A DNA stretch of 64,000 nt from Rhodopseudomonas palustris HaA2 (GTDB taxonomy: Bacteria > Pseudomonadota > Alphaproteobacteria > Rhizobiales > Xanthobacteraceae): positions 4,884,501 through 4,948,500 of the forward strand of contig NC_007778.1 of the NCBI RefSeq assembly GCF_000013365.1, given 5' to 3'. Position numbers and translations under genes: made by a program. This document shows positions 7,723 to 16,111 of the stretch, one piece after another (position 1 is the first letter of the stretch; every line of letters begins with the position of its first letter). The notes below the pieces were generated by a model. It worked only from the letters and a program-made list of their open reading frames with translations. It was not told the origin of the DNA and did no database searches.

Positions 7723-8313
7723 CTAAACTTTGCGTAGTTCACCCGCCGCGCGCGCGAGAATCGCGACCAGCTCGGCTTCATTGTCCGCGTCCTTGGCGAT
7801 CTGCCGGATCGCCACGTCGCGCAGATTGTCGAGCGCGGCGCGCAGCAGCGGCGGAACATCGCCGCCCTCGGCGCCGCCCCCATTGCCGGTCTGCTGGCGC
7901 ATCATTTCGCCGAAGCTGGCCAGCCGCTCGAACACCGCGTCGGCGAGCACGCGGTTCGCCGCGAGCTGATCGCGGCCGTCGTCGGTGATGACGTAGAGTT
8001 TCTTGGCGCCTTCCGGCTGCGCGACGACGTGGCCCATCTCCTCCAGATAGGTCAGCGTCGGGTACACCACGCCGGGGCTCGGCGCGTACCAGCCCGCGGT
8101 CTTCTCCTCGATCACCTTGATGATGTCGTAGCCGTGGCGCGGCTGCTCGGCGATCAGCGCCAGCGCGATCAGTTTGAGGTCGCCCTGCGCCAGCATCCGG
8201 CCGGCGCGGGTCGTCTCGCCGTTGCCGGCGCCACGCCCGCCGAAGCCACGGCGGCCCCAGCGGCATCCGGAGCCGCATCGCCGCAAGCCGTTGTCGATGC
8301 CTTCCATGGCCAA
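7723..8313 (-). CDS. PadR-family transcriptional regulator
   Basis: 196 residues. A Gly/Arg-rich N-terminal extension of about 40 residues precedes the PadR winged helix (GDLKLIALALIAEQPRHGYDIIKVIEE, then SPGVVYPTLTYLEEMGHV) and a C-terminal dimerisation helix region. PadR proteins repress neighbouring genes and respond to small ligands. This one is divergent from the YeeE/YedE pair across a 220-base region with several GATATATC-type palindromes, its likely operators. The Rieske gene lies 82 bases downstream on the same strand. The exact start is uncertain because the N-terminal extension is unusual; ATG codons at residue 3 or at MLAQGD are possible. Confidence 0.85.
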   Translation of the reverse strand: MAMEGIDNGLRRCGSGCRWGRRGFGGRGAGNGETTRAGRMLAQGDLKLIALALIAEQPRHGYDIIKVIEEKTAGWYAPSPGVVYPTLTYLEEMGHVVAQPEGAKKLYVITDDGRDQLAANRVLADAVFERLASFGEMMRQQTGNGGGAEGGDVPPLLRAALDNLRDVAIRQIAKDADNEAELVAILARAAGELRKV

Positions 8314-8321
8314 ACCTCACG

Positions 8322-8371
8322 AAGATATATCGTAAGTACGCCCCAGCCCGGGGGTTGTAAAGATATATCTT
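8322..8371. promoter_or_regulatory. Pair of GATATATC palindromes, candidate PadR operators
   Basis: AAGATATATCTT at 8360-8371 is a perfect 12-base palindrome, and AAGATATATCGT at 8322-8333 is a near copy. They lie 9 to 58 bases upstream of the PadR start. A related ATATC-N5-GATAT inverted repeat is at 8498-8512 near the promoter of the divergent transporter genes. Their clustering in the PadR intergenic region supports operator function; binding is inferred. Confidence 0.55.
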
Positions 8372-8463
8372 CGATCAGCCCGCCAGAGCGGCGCCCCTGC
8401 CGCACAATCGGTGCCCGGATACTCAATACCCCCATTCCAAGGATACCTTTTAGCGCAACTCCA

Positions 8464-8477
8464 TTGATCCAGATCAA
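8464..8477 (+). promoter_or_regulatory. Perfect FixK/FNR box (TTGAT-CCAG-ATCAA)
   Basis: An exact match to the FNR/FixK consensus TTGAT-N4-ATCAA. The centre is 64 bases before the ATG of the YeeE/YedE gene. A class II site about 41 bases upstream of transcription would put the start near 8512, leaving a short leader with the AAGGAG ribosome site at 8525-8530. This predicts low-oxygen activation of the transporter operon. Confidence 0.75.
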
Positions 8478-8534
8478 ACGGCACAAGCCGCAAAGACATA
8501 TCGTTTTGATATATTCGAATGTTTAAGGAGAGGC

Positions 8535-9059
8535 ATGATGCCGTCCTTCCTCGACAAGGCCTGGTCGCCCTACGTCGCCGGCGTGGTGATCGGACTGCTG
8601 CAGATCCCGGCGTTTCTGATGATCCAGACCGCGCTCGGCGCCTCGTCGTCGTTCGTCACCGTCGGTGACGCGCTGGCGAGCTGGATCGATCCCTCGCTGC
8701 TGCAGATCAAATACGCCGCCAGTCATGTCGCGCCGACGGCCAAGAACCTCTGGCAGGTCGCGCTGGTCGGCGGCATCGCGATCGGTGCCTTCCTGTCGAT
8801 GAAACTATCCGGCGCCCGGCGCCAGCCGATCTCGCCGATCTGGAGCCGCGCGCTCGGCTCCTCCTCCGCCACGTTGCGCTACGCAGTCGCCTTCGTCGCC
8901 GGCTTCCTGATGCTGTTCGGCGCGCGGATCGCCGACGGCTGCACCAGCGGCCACGGCGTCTCCGGCGTCGCGCAATTGTCGGTCGGCTCCACCGTCGCGG
9001 TCGCCGCGATGTTCGTCGGCGGCATCGTCACGGCGACGCTGCTGCTGCGTCGCATCTGA
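8535..9059 (+). CDS. YeeE/YedE-family membrane protein (sulfur-compound transport), first half
   Basis: 174 residues with about four or five membrane helices and the family signature GARIADGCTSGHGVSG near residues 132-147. The YeeE/YedE (TsuA/PmpA-B) family moves thiosulfate or other sulfur compounds through a channel lined by conserved cysteines; the Cys in this motif is the expected one. It pairs with the next gene, which carries the second signature; together they equal one full-length YeeE. It is preceded by AAGGAG and lies behind a FixK box and PadR-type operators. The name and substrate are inferred from the family. Confidence 0.88.
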   Translation: MMPSFLDKAWSPYVAGVVIGLLQIPAFLMIQTALGASSSFVTVGDALASWIDPSLLQIKYAASHVAPTAKNLWQVALVGGIAIGAFLSMKLSGARRQPISPIWSRALGSSSATLRYAVAFVAGFLMLFGARIADGCTSGHGVSGVAQLSVGSTVAVAAMFVGGIVTATLLLRRI

Positions 9060-9076
9060 AACCGAGGAGAGCGTCG

Positions 9077-9694
9077 ATGATGGGTTCAGTCTGGACGGCC
9101 GTCGCAATCGGCCTCGCAATGGGGATCGTGTTCGGCTTCGCTCTGGAGAAATCGCGGGTGTTCGAGCCGGGCATGATCGTCGGGCAGATGCAATTGCGCA
9201 ATTTCATCATGCTCAAGATGTTCCTCACCGCGGTGGCGACCGGCGCGCTGGTGCTCGCGGTGCTGCACGGCTTCGGCTTCGTCAAGCTGCATCCGAAGGC
9301 CGCGCTGTACGCCGCCGATATCGTCGGCGGGCTGCTGCTCGGCGTTGGAATCGCGCTGGCCGGCGCCTGCCCCGGCACCACGCTGGCGCAGATCGGCGTC
9401 GGCTATCGGGACGCGATCTTCACCCTGCTCGGCGGCCTCGCCGGCGCGGTGGCGTTTTCCTACGCGCAGCCCTGGATCGCCACCAACCTGATCGGCACCG
9501 GCAAGCCGCTGATCTTCACCGACCTTGTGGGTCTTCCGTATTGGCAGGGCGCCGTCGGTTTGGCAGTGATGCTGATCGCCGTGCTGGCGTTGATGGAGCG
9601 GTGGCGCCCGTGGCGCGACGATCTCGGGTCGGATGTCGACGGGTCCCACGCAGCTTCCACCGAATTCAAGGCCCGGATCGTTCCGGCCGAATAG
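9077..9694 (+). CDS. YeeE/YedE-family membrane protein, second half
   Basis: 205 residues, about five membrane helices, with the second YeeE signature LAGACPGTTLAQIGVG near residues 94-109; its Cys is the presumed sulfur-relay residue. It begins 17 bases after the first half behind an AGGAGAG site. The split two-gene arrangement is common in Proteobacteria (PmpA/PmpB-like pairs). The two products probably form one pore that brings thiosulfate-like sulfur compounds into the cell, or moves sulfane sulfur across the membrane. The last 40 residues are a soluble tail. Confidence 0.88.
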   Translation: MMGSVWTAVAIGLAMGIVFGFALEKSRVFEPGMIVGQMQLRNFIMLKMFLTAVATGALVLAVLHGFGFVKLHPKAALYAADIVGGLLLGVGIALAGACPGTTLAQIGVGYRDAIFTLLGGLAGAVAFSYAQPWIATNLIGTGKPLIFTDLVGLPYWQGAVGLAVMLIAVLALMERWRPWRDDLGSDVDGSHAASTEFKARIVPAE

Positions 9695-9703
9695 CAGGAG
9701 AGA

Positions 9704-9907
9704 ATGATGTTCAAGGTAGCAGTCGTGCTCTGGATCATCGGCGGCGCCACGCTGGCGGGGATGCTGATGGTCGCCGTGCTGGCGGTGCCGAGCCTGTCGG
9801 AGCAGGCGATGACGTGGATTCCACTGGCCGTGGCCGCCGGCTTCGTGCTGGCGATGCCGGTGTCGTTCCTGGTCGCACGCAAGATCGCCCGCCCCTCCGT
9901 CCGTTGA
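9704..9907 (+). CDS. Small two-helix membrane protein in the YeeE operon
   Basis: 67 residues made almost entirely of two hydrophobic helices (about residues 3-27 and 34-55) with a basic C-terminal end (RKIARPSVR). It starts 9 bases after the second YeeE gene behind AGGAGAG, so it is cotranscribed. I recognise no named family. Its position suggests an accessory subunit of the transporter or a link to the CcoG gene 97 bases downstream. It is credible as a gene because of spacing, ribosome site and coding bias. Confidence 0.7.
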   Translation: MMFKVAVVLWIIGGATLAGMLMVAVLAVPSLSEQAMTWIPLAVAAGFVLAMPVSFLVARKIARPSVR

Positions 9908-10004
9908 CCGGAATGGACGACGCCCTGCGGATCGTCGTCCTCGTCCGATCGGTTCTCGACGCCCGATCTCGTCTCCGGATCGCGCTTCAACAAAAGCGTT
10001 CGCC

Positions 10005-11444
10005 ATGACAGAAACAAATATCGAGGGGCCGCTCTACGCTCCTCGCAAGAAGATCTATCCGCAGGCGGTGCACGGCCGCTTCCGCCGGATCAAATGGACG
10101 CTGCTGGCGATCACGCTGTCGATCTACTACTTCACGCCGTTCCTGCGCTGGGATCGCGGCCCCGGCCTGCCCGACCAGGCGGTGCTGATCGACATCCCGG
10201 CCCGGCGCTTCTATTTCTTCTTCATCGAGCTGTGGCCGCAGGAGGTGTACTACTTCACCGGCCTCCTGATCATGGCGGCGCTGGCGCTGTTCCTGATGAA
10301 CGCGCTGGCCGGCCGGCTGTGGTGCGGCTATCTTTGTCCGCAGACGGTGTGGACCGACCTGTTCTACGCGGTCGAGCGCTTCATCGAAGGCGACCGCCGC
10401 CATCGCATCCTCAAGGACCAGCACGGCTTCACCGCGCGTCGCGCCGGCGAACTCGCCGCCAAGCATTTCATCTGGCTGATGATCGCCTGGTGGACCGGCG
10501 GCGCCTGGGTGCTGTATTTCGCCGACGCGCCGACGCTGGTGAAGGAACTGGTGACGTTCCAGGCGCCGATGGTCGCCTATGTGTGGATCGGCATTCTGAC
10601 CTTCACCACCTACACGCTCGCCGGATTCATGCGCGAGCAGGTCTGCATCTACATGTGCCCGTGGCCGCGGATCCAGGCGGCGCTGACCGACGAATGGGCG
10701 CTCAACGTCACCTACCGGGTCGACCGCGGCGAGCCGCGAATGTCGGTGAAGAAGGCCGAGCTGGCGCGGCAGCACGGCGAGAGCGCCGGCGACTGCGTCG
10801 ACTGCCATCAATGCGTCAATGTCTGCCCGACCGGCGTCGACATCCGCGAAGGGCTGCAGCTCGGCTGCGTGCAATGCGGCCTGTGCATCGACGCCTGCAC
10901 CCATGTGATGCAGCAGGTCGGCCGTCCGACCGGACTGATCGCCTACGACACCGACATCAACGGCCAGCGCAGGCTGGAAGGCAAGCCGCCGGTGTACCGG
11001 CCGATCCGCGCACGCACCATCATGTACTCGGCGATGATCGTGCTGACCGGCGCGGTGATGGTCTATGCGCTGGCGACCCGCGGCTCGCTCGACGTCAACG
11101 TGCTGCACGAACGCAACCCGCTGTTCGTGGCGCTGTCCGACGGCGGCGTGCGCAACGACTACACCGTGCGGCTGCTCAACAAGCGGCCGACGGCGCGGGC
11201 GGTGACGATCTCCGTGCTCGGCGTGCCCGGCGCCACGATGCAGACGCCCGGCGTCGGCCATGGCGCCGGCGAGCAGATCGGCGTCGAGATCGGCCAGGAC
11301 CAGAGCCGCGAATTGCGGATTTCGGTGCAGGTGCCGGCCGACCTGGTGCCGGCCAAATCGGTCAGGATCACCTTCGAGGTGAAGGACCCGGCCACCGGCG
11401 AAACTGCCGCCGCGACCGATCACTTCGTGCCGCCGACCAACTGA
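10005..11444 (+). CDS. ccoG: Cytochrome c oxidase accessory protein CcoG (FixG/RdxA family)
   Basis: 479 residues: five predicted membrane helices, WCGYLCPQT at residues 106-114 and a second CIYMCPW motif near residue 212. A dicluster ferredoxin segment follows at about residues 263-305 (CVDCHQCVNVCP and CVQCGLCIDACTHVM), then a C-terminal immunoglobulin-like domain. CcoG assists maturation of cbb3-type oxidase and is reported to act as a Cu(II) reductase. No ccoNOPQ or ccoHIS genes adjoin it; it follows the FixK-box YeeE operon instead. It is either a stand-alone copy or one recruited to this redox cluster. All Fe-S ligands are intact. Confidence 0.93.
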   Translation: MTETNIEGPLYAPRKKIYPQAVHGRFRRIKWTLLAITLSIYYFTPFLRWDRGPGLPDQAVLIDIPARRFYFFFIELWPQEVYYFTGLLIMAALALFLMNALAGRLWCGYLCPQTVWTDLFYAVERFIEGDRRHRILKDQHGFTARRAGELAAKHFIWLMIAWWTGGAWVLYFADAPTLVKELVTFQAPMVAYVWIGILTFTTYTLAGFMREQVCIYMCPWPRIQAALTDEWALNVTYRVDRGEPRMSVKKAELARQHGESAGDCVDCHQCVNVCPTGVDIREGLQLGCVQCGLCIDACTHVMQQVGRPTGLIAYDTDINGQRRLEGKPPVYRPIRARTIMYSAMIVLTGAVMVYALATRGSLDVNVLHERNPLFVALSDGGVRNDYTVRLLNKRPTARAVTISVLGVPGATMQTPGVGHGAGEQIGVEIGQDQSRELRISVQVPADLVPAKSVRITFEVKDPATGETAAATDHFVPPTN

Positions 11445-11474
11445 CGGACCAACTGGCGCGGGCTCCAGGCCGCG

Positions 11475-12305
11475 TCAGTTCGCGCCGCGCAGTATGTTGG
11501 CGAGGCCCTGCAGCACCAGCGCCAGCGAGACGACGAACAGCAACACATAGGCGATCCGGTAGAACAGCGCGGTCGGCATCCGCCGGATCAGCCAGATCCC
11601 CGCCAGATTCGCGGCGGCGGCGAGCGGCAGCAGCGCGATCGAGGTCGCGAGATTGGCGGTGTTGAACTGGCCGAGCAGGATATACGGCCCGATCTTCAGC
11701 ACGTTGAGGATTGCGAAGAAGATCGTGGTGGTGCCGACCAGCACCAGCTTCGGCAGTTGCTGCGGCAGCATGTAGACCTGATAAGGCGGCCCGCCGCCCT
11801 GGGTCATGAACGAGGTGAAGCCGGAGACGCCGCCCCAGAACACTCCGGCCGCGGTCGAGCCCTTCGCCGGCGACAATTGCGGCCGCAGCCAGACATTGAG
11901 CACGAAGGCGACGCCGACGCCGCCGACGATCAGCCGCACCACGTCGTCGGAGACGATCGAGGCGGTCCACCACGCCAGGCCCATCCCGGCCAGCGCGCCC
12001 GGCAGCATGATCTTCAGGCTGCGCGCGTCCCAATGCCGGCGATAGACGTAGAGCGAGATCATGTCCTGGCTGATCAGCACCGGCAGCAGCAGCGCGGCGG
12101 CCTCCAGCGGCGGCAGGAACAGCGCCAGCAGCGGCGTCGCCGCGATGCCGATCCCCGAGAAGCCGCCCTTGGCCAGCCCGAGCAGCAACACCGCGGGTAC
12201 GGCGGCGACATAGAACCAGGGATCGAGGATGATCGACGACAAGGGGACTCGCGGGTGCGGGACGGAGCGGCCGGCGGCAGCGACCGGCTGACGCCGACGA
12301 TGCAT
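11475..12305 (-). CDS. TauE/SafE-family permease (putative sulfite/sulfonate exporter)
   Basis: About 276 residues from an ATG giving MHRRRQPV; a TTG start about 20 residues further in would also give the full membrane domain. Eight hydrophobic helices, with the family-like GLAKGGFSGIG near the first helix and FMTQGGGPPYQVYML at the start of the second half (duplicated four-helix units). TauE/SafE proteins export sulfite, sulfoacetate and similar organic anions. It converges with ccoG (30 bases between stops), so it is a separate unit, though its family fits the sulfur theme. No clear ribosome site decides the start. Confidence 0.85.
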   Translation of the reverse strand: MHRRRQPVAAAGRSVPHPRVPLSSIILDPWFYVAAVPAVLLLGLAKGGFSGIGIAATPLLALFLPPLEAAALLLPVLISQDMISLYVYRRHWDARSLKIMLPGALAGMGLAWWTASIVSDDVVRLIVGGVGVAFVLNVWLRPQLSPAKGSTAAGVFWGGVSGFTSFMTQGGGPPYQVYMLPQQLPKLVLVGTTTIFFAILNVLKIGPYILLGQFNTANLATSIALLPLAAAANLAGIWLIRRMPTALFYRIAYVLLFVVSLALVLQGLANILRGAN

Positions 12306-12503
12306 GCGGCAGACGGTGTCCCGCTGCAAGCGGAACTGCGAGTCGGTCCAATTGGCACACCCCGGACTGCGCAGGGCATCCCGCCGCTTGAACGGTTCCG
12401 CCGTTCCGGACGACCCAACAAGGGCGCGCGTCGCGCGGCCTGCCGCCCGGCCGCGAGTTCGGATAGAGTCGGCGCGTCGTCCATTCATGGAGAGTCGGCT
12501 GAT

Positions 12504-13055
12504 ATGTGGATCCTTCTCGGCATCATCGTCGCGATCGCGGTGTTCGCACTGATGACCTACAACCGTCTGGTGGCGCTGCGGCAGCGCGTCGGCCAGGCCT
12601 TCGCCGACATCGACGTGCAGCTCAAGCAGCGGCACGACCTCATTCCCAATCTGATCGAAACGGTGAAGGGCTACGCCGCGCATGAGCGCGGCACGCTCGA
12701 CGACGTCATCAAGGCGCGCAACGCCGCGATGTCGGCGCAGGGCCCCGGCCAGGTCGCCGCCGCCGAGAACATGCTGTCCGGCGCGCTCGGCAAGCTGATC
12801 GCGCTCAGCGAGGCCTATCCGGACCTCAAGGCCAACGCCAATTTCCAGCAATTGCAGAGCGAGCTCAGCGACATCGAGAACAAGATCGCGGCCAGCCGCC
12901 GGTTCTTCAACAACGCCGTGCAGGAATACAACACCGGCATCCAGCAGATGCCGGCCGCCCTGTTCGCCGCCCCGCTCGGCTTCACCCACAAGGACTATTT
13001 CGACCTCGGAGAGACAAGGACGCAGGTCGAGCAGGTGCCGCAGGTGAAGTTCTAA
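12504..13055 (+). CDS. LemA-family membrane-anchored protein
   Basis: 183 residues: an N-terminal membrane helix (residues 2-18) followed by the all-helical LemA domain (YNRLVALRQRVGQAFADIDV and RHDLIPNLIETVKGYAAHE, ending with FNNAVQEYNTGI). The N-terminus would be outside and the helical bundle in the cytoplasm or periplasm depending on topology. LemA genes often sit next to HtpX-like M48 proteases or TPM-domain proteins, and here an M48 protease follows 159 bases later, separated by a repeat. The role is probably in envelope maintenance; the mechanism is unknown. Confidence 0.92.
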   Translation: MWILLGIIVAIAVFALMTYNRLVALRQRVGQAFADIDVQLKQRHDLIPNLIETVKGYAAHERGTLDDVIKARNAAMSAQGPGQVAAAENMLSGALGKLIALSEAYPDLKANANFQQLQSELSDIENKIAASRRFFNNAVQEYNTGIQQMPAALFAAPLGFTHKDYFDLGETRTQVEQVPQVKF

Positions 13056-13059
13056 TCTG

Positions 13060-13175
13060 CTCCCCTCCCCCTTGCGGGGAGGGGTCGGGGGGTGGGGGTC
13101 CACGGGCACCGAGTGTGCGGCCCACCCCCACCCGACCGGCCTTACGGCCGGCCACCCTCCCCGCAAGGGGGAGGG
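13060..13175. repeat. Palindromic repeat, family C (CTCCCCTCCCCCTTGCGGGG type)
   Basis: Starts CTCCCCTCCCCCTTGCGGGG and ends with the inverse CCCCGCAAGGGGGAGGG, with inner GGTGGGGGTCC and CCCACCCCCACCC arms and a central GGCCGTAAGGCCGG-type hairpin. It can form a long stem. It separates lemA from the M48 protease gene and may affect their coexpression. Confidence 0.8.
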
Positions 13176-13214
13176 AAATTTAGGCCGGCGCTGCGACACT
13201 AACGGATCGCCCTC

Positions 13215-14381
13215 ATGGCCGCCTACGGTCTCTATACGCACATCGCCGCCAACAGGACCCGCTCGGTCGCGCTGCTGATCGGGCTGTTTCTGCTGATCTA
13301 TGTGCTGGTGTTCGCCGGCGCGTTGATCGCCGAGGTGATGATCGATGGCGGGCGCTCGGTCGCGTATTATCTCAATGCGGCGGCGGTCGACCTGGTGAAG
13401 GCGCTGCCGTTCGCCACGCTCGGCGCGGCGCTGTGGATTGTGATCGCGTATTTCTTCCATCAGAAGCTGATCGACGCCGTCACCGGCGGCCATGCGGTGA
13501 CGCGGCAGGAGCAGCCACGGCTGTACAATCTGCTCGAGAACCTGTGCATCTCGCGCGGCATCCCGATGCCGCAACTGAAGATCATGGACAGCGCGGCGCT
13601 CAACGCCTTCGCCAGCGGCCTCAATCCCAAGCAATACGCCATCACGGTGACGAGCGGCCTTCTGGCCAATCTCGACGACGCTGAAATCGAGGCGGTGCTC
13701 GGCCACGAGCTGACCCACATCCGCAACGGCGACGTGCAGATGATGGTGATCGCCGTGATCATCGCCGGCGTGGTCGGGTTCTTCGGCGAGATGATGTTCC
13801 GGCTGTTTTTCCAGGGCGGCTTCCGCTTCGGCGGCGGCAGCGGCGGGTCGTCGTCCTCCTCGTCGTCGTCATCGGGAGACCGCAAAAGCGGTGGCGGCGC
13901 GATCTTCGTCGTGATCCTGGCGATCGCGCTGATCGTGCTGGCCTGGCTACTGTCGCAAGTGGTCAAGCTGGCGCTGTCGCGCGCGCGCGAATATCTCGCC
14001 GACGCGGGCTCGGTGGAATTGACCAAGAACCCCGACGCGATGATCTCGGCGCTGCGCAAGATCGAAAACCGCGGCGAACTGGAAGGCGCGACCTCGGCGG
14101 TGATGGAAATGTGCGTCGACAATCCGCGTTCGGGCTTCGCCGATTTGTTCGCCACCCACCCCTCGGTCGAAAAGCGGGTGGCGGCGCTGGTGCAATTCGC
14201 CGGCGGCCGCGATCCCGGCCCGCTGGCGCTGCCGTCGCCGGCCGATGCAACGGAGCCGTCGGCCGACGATTCAGCCGCGCCTGCGGCGCCGGACGACGCA
14301 GCCCCGCTTGGCCCATGGAGCGAGCCTTCGCCACCGCGCGCGCGGCGATTCCTTCGCGGGCCGTGGGGCAAGCGGGTGTGA
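13215..14381 (+). CDS. M48-family membrane metalloprotease (HtpX-like)
   Basis: 388 residues. Two N-terminal membrane helices (about residues 14-36 and 68-84) precede the zinc site HELTH at residues 164-168 inside VLGHELTHIRNGD; the third ligand is expected in SRAREYLADAGS. A Gly/Ser-rich linker, including a run of about nine serines, follows near residues 210-225, then another helix. The C-terminal 50 residues are low-complexity Ala/Pro/Asp. HtpX-type enzymes degrade misfolded membrane proteins. It is paired with lemA, a common neighbourhood. The serine run and acidic tail are unusual for E. coli HtpX but seen in larger family members. Confidence 0.92.
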   Translation: MAAYGLYTHIAANRTRSVALLIGLFLLIYVLVFAGALIAEVMIDGGRSVAYYLNAAAVDLVKALPFATLGAALWIVIAYFFHQKLIDAVTGGHAVTRQEQPRLYNLLENLCISRGIPMPQLKIMDSAALNAFASGLNPKQYAITVTSGLLANLDDAEIEAVLGHELTHIRNGDVQMMVIAVIIAGVVGFFGEMMFRLFFQGGFRFGGGSGGSSSSSSSSSGDRKSGGGAIFVVILAIALIVLAWLLSQVVKLALSRAREYLADAGSVELTKNPDAMISALRKIENRGELEGATSAVMEMCVDNPRSGFADLFATHPSVEKRVAALVQFAGGRDPGPLALPSPADATEPSADDSAAPAAPDDAAPLGPWSEPSPPRARRFLRGPWGKRV

Positions 14382-14553
14382 CACGGGCCAACCGGACGCA
14401 ATCGCCCCCGATCGGAACGATTTTGTTGAGATTGCCGTCCTGTGCAGCGGCAACAATTGAATTATCCCATGTTTCTGCCATGTTCGCGCCCAAAGAGGGG
14501 CCTTGCACCGCGGTTCCGCGGTGGGGGATCAACCGGGCCCGAAAAGGAATCTC

Positions 14554-15324
14554 ATGGCGAAGCCAGCAGTGATCGTCGTAGGCGCAGACAAGGGCGGCGT
14601 GGGCAAGACCACGGTGTCGCGAACCTTGCTGGACTATTTCAGCGCCAACAACATCCCGACCCGCGCCTTCGACACCGAATCGCCGCGCGGCACCTTGAAG
14701 CGCTTCCATCCCGGCATCACCGAGATCGTCGACATGACGACGACGGCCGACCAGATGAAGATCTTCGACACGCTCAACACCGCGACGCCGTCGGTGACCG
14801 TGATCGACGTCCGCGCCGGCCTGCTGTCGCCGGCGCTGGCCTCGCTCCGCGACATCGGCTTCCTCGACGCCGCGCGCTCCGGCCAGATCACCTTCGCGGT
14901 GTTCCACATCCTCGGCCCGTCGATCGCCTCCCTGGACGAGATCGCCGAGACCGCCAATTTCATGATCGGCGCGAAATATTATCTGGTGAAGAACTTCATC
15001 AACAACACCAGCTTCTTCGAGTGGGACCAGGCGACCTACAATTCGTACTTCCACCGCATCAAGGACGCCACCGAGCTGACGATTCCGAAGCTCAACGAAA
15101 TGGCCTACGAGCAGGTCGAGGTGTCGTCGGTGCCGTTCCTGAAATTCGTCGCCAACAAGGGCGTCCAGGACGAACCGGCGAACTACTCCTTCGTGCTGCG
15201 CGGCTATGTCCGGCACTGGCTCGCCAATGTCTGGAGCGAGTTCGACCGCATCAAGCTCACCGACCTCGTCGGCAAGGACAAGGGCGGCCGCAGCACCAAT
15301 GTGGCGGAAGCCGGCGAGAAATAA
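14554..15324 (+). CDS. ParA/MinD-type P-loop ATPase
   Basis: 256 residues from the ATG after AAGGAATCTC. The deviant Walker A motif GADKGGVGKTT is at residues 10-20, with the signature lysine K13 of the ParA/MinD/Soj class. TVIDVRAGLLSP is the likely Walker B region. Such ATPases position plasmids, chromosomes or protein complexes. No parB-like gene or parS-like repeat is seen nearby. The next gene encodes a second P-loop protein in the same orientation, 85 bases on, and the two may act as a pair. The target cargo is unknown. Confidence 0.85.
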   Translation: MAKPAVIVVGADKGGVGKTTVSRTLLDYFSANNIPTRAFDTESPRGTLKRFHPGITEIVDMTTTADQMKIFDTLNTATPSVTVIDVRAGLLSPALASLRDIGFLDAARSGQITFAVFHILGPSIASLDEIAETANFMIGAKYYLVKNFINNTSFFEWDQATYNSYFHRIKDATELTIPKLNEMAYEQVEVSSVPFLKFVANKGVQDEPANYSFVLRGYVRHWLANVWSEFDRIKLTDLVGKDKGGRSTNVAEAGEK

Positions 15325-15409
15325 TTCGCCTCGCCGCGGATTTTAGCTATATCGGGAACGACATTCCGGCCGGGCGAATGAACGCCGGCCGGAAAGCCCG
15401 ATCGACGCC

Positions 15410-16090
15410 ATGTCCCTCACGCCGTCCCGCACCCCCGTCTACATCGTCTGCTCGCCGCGGCCGTTCGTCGGCAAGACCCTGATCGCACGGCTGCTCAGCG
15501 AATTCCTGCTGCTCGCGCGCGGCTCCGTGCTCGCCTTCGACGTCAACGTCAAGGAGCCGTCGCTACTGGACTATCTGCCGCGGCTGACCGAGACGGCGGA
15601 TGTCGGCGACACCTTCGGCAAGGTGCAGTTGATGGACCGGCTGATCGTCGGCGACGACGTCGCCAAGGTGATCGACCTCGGCTTCCACGCCTTCGACGAA
15701 TTCTTCGGCACGTTCGGCGAAGTCGGCTTCATCAAGGAGGCCGCGCGGCGGCAGGTCGCCCCGGTGGTGTTGTTCGTGCCGGATACCGACCGCAATTCGG
15801 CGCGCGCGTTCGCGACGCTGCAGGACATCGTCCCGCCGCGGCAACTGATCGCGATCGACAACGAGCACGTGATGCACGGCGAGATGCCGCGTGTGTTCAC
15901 CGACGGCAGGGTGGTCCGGATCCGCGCGCTGCCGCCGTTCCTGAAGACCTATATCGACCGGCTGAACTTTTCCTTCACCGGCTATCTGCGCGCCGAGCCG
16001 GACGCCTCGACCGAACTGAACCAGTGGATCCGCAAGAACTACACCAGCTTCCGCGACATCGAACTGGAAATGACGCAGGCGCGGGTGTGA
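15410..16090 (+). CDS. Second P-loop NTPase-like protein, paired with the ParA-type gene
   Basis: 226 residues. The N-terminus SPRPFVGKTLIARLL (residues 15-29) is a P-loop in the position of a ParA Walker A, but it lacks the KGG signature: it reads SPRPFVGKT rather than KGGVGKT. DVNVKEPSLLDYLP after the P-loop resembles the switch region of MinD/ParA (D-x-D), with one acidic residue replaced. I recognise no named family; it looks like a divergent ParA-like NTPase. Its tail (NQWIRKNYTSFRDIELEMTQARV) is predicted helical. Its position suggests a partner of the upstream ATPase. Confidence 0.75.
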   Translation: MSLTPSRTPVYIVCSPRPFVGKTLIARLLSEFLLLARGSVLAFDVNVKEPSLLDYLPRLTETADVGDTFGKVQLMDRLIVGDDVAKVIDLGFHAFDEFFGTFGEVGFIKEAARRQVAPVVLFVPDTDRNSARAFATLQDIVPPRQLIAIDNEHVMHGEMPRVFTDGRVVRIRALPPFLKTYIDRLNFSFTGYLRAEPDASTELNQWIRKNYTSFRDIELEMTQARV

Positions 16091-16111
16091 CGCGCCACAG
16101 TCCCCTGCGTC

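Noticed and set aside
13060-13175. CRISPR or tandem array
   Set aside because: It is a single long palindrome, not spaced direct repeats. No CRISPR-like array was seen anywhere in the window.
14554-16090. Plasmid partition module
   Set aside because: No ParB, replication initiator or centromere-like repeats are nearby; the region is ordinary chromosome.
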